In this document: positions 61,788 to 64,000 of the stretch, piece after piece | Numbering within the stretch: position 1 is the stretch's first letter | Layout: each line of letters begins with the position of its first letter | From: Methanoculleus sp. | Lineage (GTDB): Archaea; Halobacteriota; Methanomicrobia; Methanomicrobiales; Methanoculleaceae | Direction: 5' to 3' | Assembly (NCBI GenBank): GCA_018433835.1 | Contig: JAHDQM010000013.1 | Location: forward strand, 1 to 64,000 | Length of the DNA stretch: 64,000 nucleotides | Notes under the pieces: model-generated | Told to the model about the DNA's origin: nothing | Database searches by the model: none | Seen by the model: only the letters and a program-made list of their open reading frames with translations | Made by a program: the position numbers and the translations under genes

Positions 61788-62599
61788 CCGTGCCGCACGA
61801 GCCGGTGCGTCAGCGCGACGAGGGGATGGCGGGCGTAATCGAGCACCTTGATGTCGTCGAGCGTGCTGAGGTTGAGCGTCCGGGCCGTCCGCTCCATCCC
61901 GAGCTCGATGTTCTCCCGGACCTCGATGATGTAGGCATCGAGGTTCGCAATCCCGAGCCTTTTTGCCGCGATCGCCCGGTGGTGCCCGTCGACCAGGATC
62001 CAGCGGCCCGGCCGCCGGACCACGATCAGGGGTTCGGCGAGCCCCTTCTTGATCTCGTACATCCTCCCCTCCAGTTCGTCCTCGTAGATCTTCGACTGGG
62101 TGGGCAGGAGGTCGGCGATCGGAACCGAGCCCCGTTTCAGGGTCGGTTCGACCCCGTAGAGTTTTTTCAGGGTCTCGATGAACTTGAAGACCTTCTCCGG
62201 CGAGACGTGCTCGATCTGGGACCTGATGACGTCGGAGTTCGACATGATCCCGATGAGTTCGTTCTTCTCGTTGACGACCGGGAGTTTCTGGATGCCGGAA
62301 CGAAAGATGACGCGGGCTGCATCGTTCACGCTCATGTCGGGGTCGGCGACGATGAGGTGGCGGGACATCACCTGCTCTATCGGTGTCGACGGATGGGCAA
62401 AGAGAAGGTCCCGCGCCGAGATGTAACCCACCACCTCTTTTGAGTTCTCCACGACCGGGAAGCCGTCATGATGCGTATTTTTTATTGCTTCGATGACGTC
62501 CCGGACCGTTCCGTGTGCGTCGACGGTGACGACGTCGTAGGTCATGTAATCCTTGACCTTCTTTTTATCCATCATGATAGTGTCACGCTGGCCTGACAT
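61784..62599 (-). CDS. CBS-pair protein with ParB-like domain
   Basis: This 271-residue protein has two CBS repeats at about residues 15-75 and 80-135 (VKDYMTYDVVTVDAHGTVRDV, IEQVMSRHLIVADPDMSVND). From residue 160 a ParB/Srx-type domain follows with VDGHHRAIAAKRLG. ParB-like domains with DGHHR include the archaeal free-serine kinase as well as regulatory and nuclease proteins. CBS pairs usually bind adenylates. ATG codons at 62575 and 62572 are alternative starts, since 62599 has no ribosome-binding site. Confidence 0.78.
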   Translation of the reverse strand: MSGQRDTIMMDKKKVKDYMTYDVVTVDAHGTVRDVIEAIKNTHHDGFPVVENSKEVVGYISARDLLFAHPSTPIEQVMSRHLIVADPDMSVNDAARVIFRSGIQKLPVVNEKNELIGIMSNSDVIRSQIEHVSPEKVFKFIETLKKLYGVEPTLKRGSVPIADLLPTQSKIYEDELEGRMYEIKKGLAEPLIVVRRPGRWILVDGHHRAIAAKRLGIANLDAYIIEVRENIELGMERTARTLNLSTLDDIKVLDYARHPLVALTHRLVRHG

Positions 62600-62640
62600 G
62601 AACTATTCGGTTGAAATAGGTAAAGGCATGAAAAATAAGG

Positions 62641-63111
62641 TTATTCGATGGGGATTGTAGTCCCGGTCTCGGTCGGCGCTTTCTTCAGCCGGACCTCGAG
62701 AACACCGTTCTTAAACGTTGCAGCGGAATTCTCCTCGGTCACCTCGGCGGGAAGCAGCACCGTGCGGCTCATCTGGCCGTAGATGCGCTCTCGCATGAAG
62801 AAATCCCTGGTCTCCTCCTCGGTCTCGCCCGTCCGCCTGCTGATGATCTCCAGGTGCTGGGGATCGATGAGCCGGACGGCGACGTTCTCTTTCTCGACGC
62901 CGGGGAGGTCGGCAACAACGAGTACTTCGTCCTCGTGGTCCCGGACATCCACACGGAAGTCGCGGACTGCCGGAACGACCCGACCCCTGACCTCTTCTCC
63001 CCGTGCGCCGATTCCTCCGAGCATGGACTGGAACCTGCTCTCCATCTCGGCCATAAGGTCGTCGAAGTCCTGCCATATCGTGCGATACGGCCCCCGTTCA
63101 ATTCTTGCCAT
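62641..63111 (-). CDS. Hsp20/alpha-crystallin small heat-shock protein
   Basis: This 156-residue protein has an N-terminal helix (YRTIWQDFDDLMAEMESRFQ), the alpha-crystallin domain (DFRVDVRDHEDEVLVVADLPG, RLIDPQHLEII, RTVLLPAEVTEENSAATFKN) and the C-terminal IPI motif (TTIPIE). Shorter and more typical than the Hsp20 at 25256-25744; the two share the domain core and ending. GGAGCGAT precedes the ATG. Confidence 0.92.
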   Translation of the reverse strand: MARIERGPYRTIWQDFDDLMAEMESRFQSMLGGIGARGEEVRGRVVPAVRDFRVDVRDHEDEVLVVADLPGVEKENVAVRLIDPQHLEIISRRTGETEEETRDFFMRERIYGQMSRTVLLPAEVTEENSAATFKNGVLEVRLKKAPTETGTTIPIE

Positions 63112-63269
63112 TGTAATCGCTCCTATCTACTTGTATTACCCCGAGGCGAGCAGGTCGCTCCGGGCTAACCTTAAGGTAGTGTTACTTTGGTATAAATATT
63201 TTCTTTGATGCCCCTTCTCCTCTCCAGAACAATACCATTTTATTTCACCAAAAGGCGATTGTACTCGTG

Positions 63270-63968
63270 ATGAAAAAGACACAGCAGAAGACACCGAAAA
63301 GCGACACTGCGCCATGGATGAAATGGGCCTATGTGGGCATCGCCCTGATCTTTGCGGTGGCCATGGTGGGGACGTACCTCGCCCCGATGTTTGAGAAGAA
63401 GCCGACTGCGCAGGTAGGAAATATGGCGGTGATCGGCTACACCATTCTCGGCGAGGACGGGCGCCCCCTCATCACGACCGACCAGAACCTCCTCGCAAGC
63501 GAGTACGAGAAGGGGAACGTCGTCCTCCTGACCCACGGCCTGGAGATGCCCGTCGGCGGACAGGTCTCGGGTGAGAACATCGCCGTCATGCCGATCGTAT
63601 ATCCAGAGATCACCGGCTTCTCGGGCTTCGGGCTGCTGGGCTTCGAGACCAACACCATCTCCGTGGGGCTCGTCGGGATGCAGGCCGGCGAGACGAAGAC
63701 CATCAGTTTCTCCTACGGGGCAAACGACCTCGAGATGAACCTGAGCGAAGAGGACGCAAACGGTATCGGCCTCAACTTCACGGAGACGGAAGTGGGCGAC
63801 CTGGTCCCGCTCGGGTTGACGGCGTCGCCGGATATTCCTCTTGGCAACGAGACAAACGAGGCCCCGGCACTGCGCTTCGGGGAGGTCGTCGACAAGACCG
63901 ACGACTCACTGGTCATCATGCACCGCTACGGCAGCGCCCGTGTCACGCTCAACGGCATAACGGGGTGA
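63270..63968 (+). CDS. Membrane-anchored FKBP/SlyD-like protein
   Basis: This 232-residue protein has a basic N-terminus (MKKTQQKTPKSD), one membrane helix at about residues 18-38 and an outside domain. That domain resembles the FKBP fold with a SlyD-type insert: VGNMAVIGYTILGEDGRPLITT, GLVGMQAGETKTISFSYGANDLEM. Such proteins are peptidyl-prolyl isomerases that help fold exported proteins. The catalytic loop is partly divergent, so activity is uncertain. An in-frame GTG at 63267 is also possible. TTTTATTTCACC at 63237-63248 may be the TATA region. Confidence 0.7.
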   Translation: MKKTQQKTPKSDTAPWMKWAYVGIALIFAVAMVGTYLAPMFEKKPTAQVGNMAVIGYTILGEDGRPLITTDQNLLASEYEKGNVVLLTHGLEMPVGGQVSGENIAVMPIVYPEITGFSGFGLLGFETNTISVGLVGMQAGETKTISFSYGANDLEMNLSEEDANGIGLNFTETEVGDLVPLGLTASPDIPLGNETNEAPALRFGEVVDKTDDSLVIMHRYGSARVTLNGITG

Positions 63969-64000
63969 CGGCACCCCCACAGTTTTTTATAATCTCCCCG

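Overview
The window is a high-GC (roughly 60%) archaeal chromosome segment. It carries archaeal-type LeuRS and MetRS, an archaeal SUI1 factor, the archaeal riboflavin-pathway reductase, a PIN-ATPase-KH protein, DUF473 and PAC2 proteins, a split TadC/FlaJ-type pilus module, many PAS/GAF histidine kinases and TATA-box promoters. Together these suggest a methanogen of the order Methanomicrobiales. Methanoculleus is my best guess, but it rests on gene content and style, not on a database match. No rRNA, CRISPR array or intact insertion sequence was seen. Two tRNA genes are present, Phe-GAA and Arg-UCU, both on the minus strand.

Layout. 1-6.2 kb: a hairpin-cassette array, DUF362, a MntP-type pump, a fused AguB-AguA polyamine enzyme, a TMEM175-like channel, a wrecked SagB-type lipoprotein gene and an MFS carrier. 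6.3-12.5 kb: an SDR fragment and a signalling block, with a response regulator, an HTH-PAS kinase, a broken chemoreceptor-like gene, a GAF/PAS kinase and a kinase stump. 12.5-21 kb: korAB, a large head-to-head hairpin array, a membrane protein, a nucleotide-sugar epimerase, archaeal glutamate synthase, a lipoprotein and the riboflavin reductase. 21-35 kb: kinase plus regulator, trehalose synthase, a truncated NifX-like gene, Hsp20, a ferritin-like protein, then a second signalling block (PAS kinase, CheB-CheR-PAS fusion, PAS/GAF kinase) and a TrpF homologue. 35-50 kb: hemerythrin, tRNAs, a DHH phosphoesterase, metG, DUF473/PAC2, leuS, PIN-ATPase and hisI. 49-55 kb: a prepilin peptidase divergent from a pilus-type operon (CarboxypepD_reg-like protein, secretion ATPase, two TadC-like proteins). 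55.5-64 kb: cobQ divergent from the B12-dependent ribonucleotide reductase, aIF1/SUI1, small Cys-rich proteins, a nucleotidyltransferase, a CBS-ParB protein, a second Hsp20 and a membrane-anchored FKBP-like protein.

The most unusual signal is non-coding. Two nested repeat systems recur through the intergenic regions. One is an array of short, perfectly paired hairpins whose stems vary while the linkers between them are nearly constant (TCAAGCTCC and GTCGCA/GTCGTT). The other is a larger G-rich/C-rich inverted-repeat element that carries such hairpins in its loop. One copy of the large element (43441-43646) has a 54-bp hairpin cassette exactly where another copy (19997-20162) is empty. A near-identical cassette sits in the array at 15336-15390. 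This looks like small mobile or copied hairpin cassettes. One array also supplies the last codons and stop of cobQ.

Start sites were moved from the longest reading frame where a Shine-Dalgarno motif, a TATA box or family start favoured another codon; this is stated in each entry.
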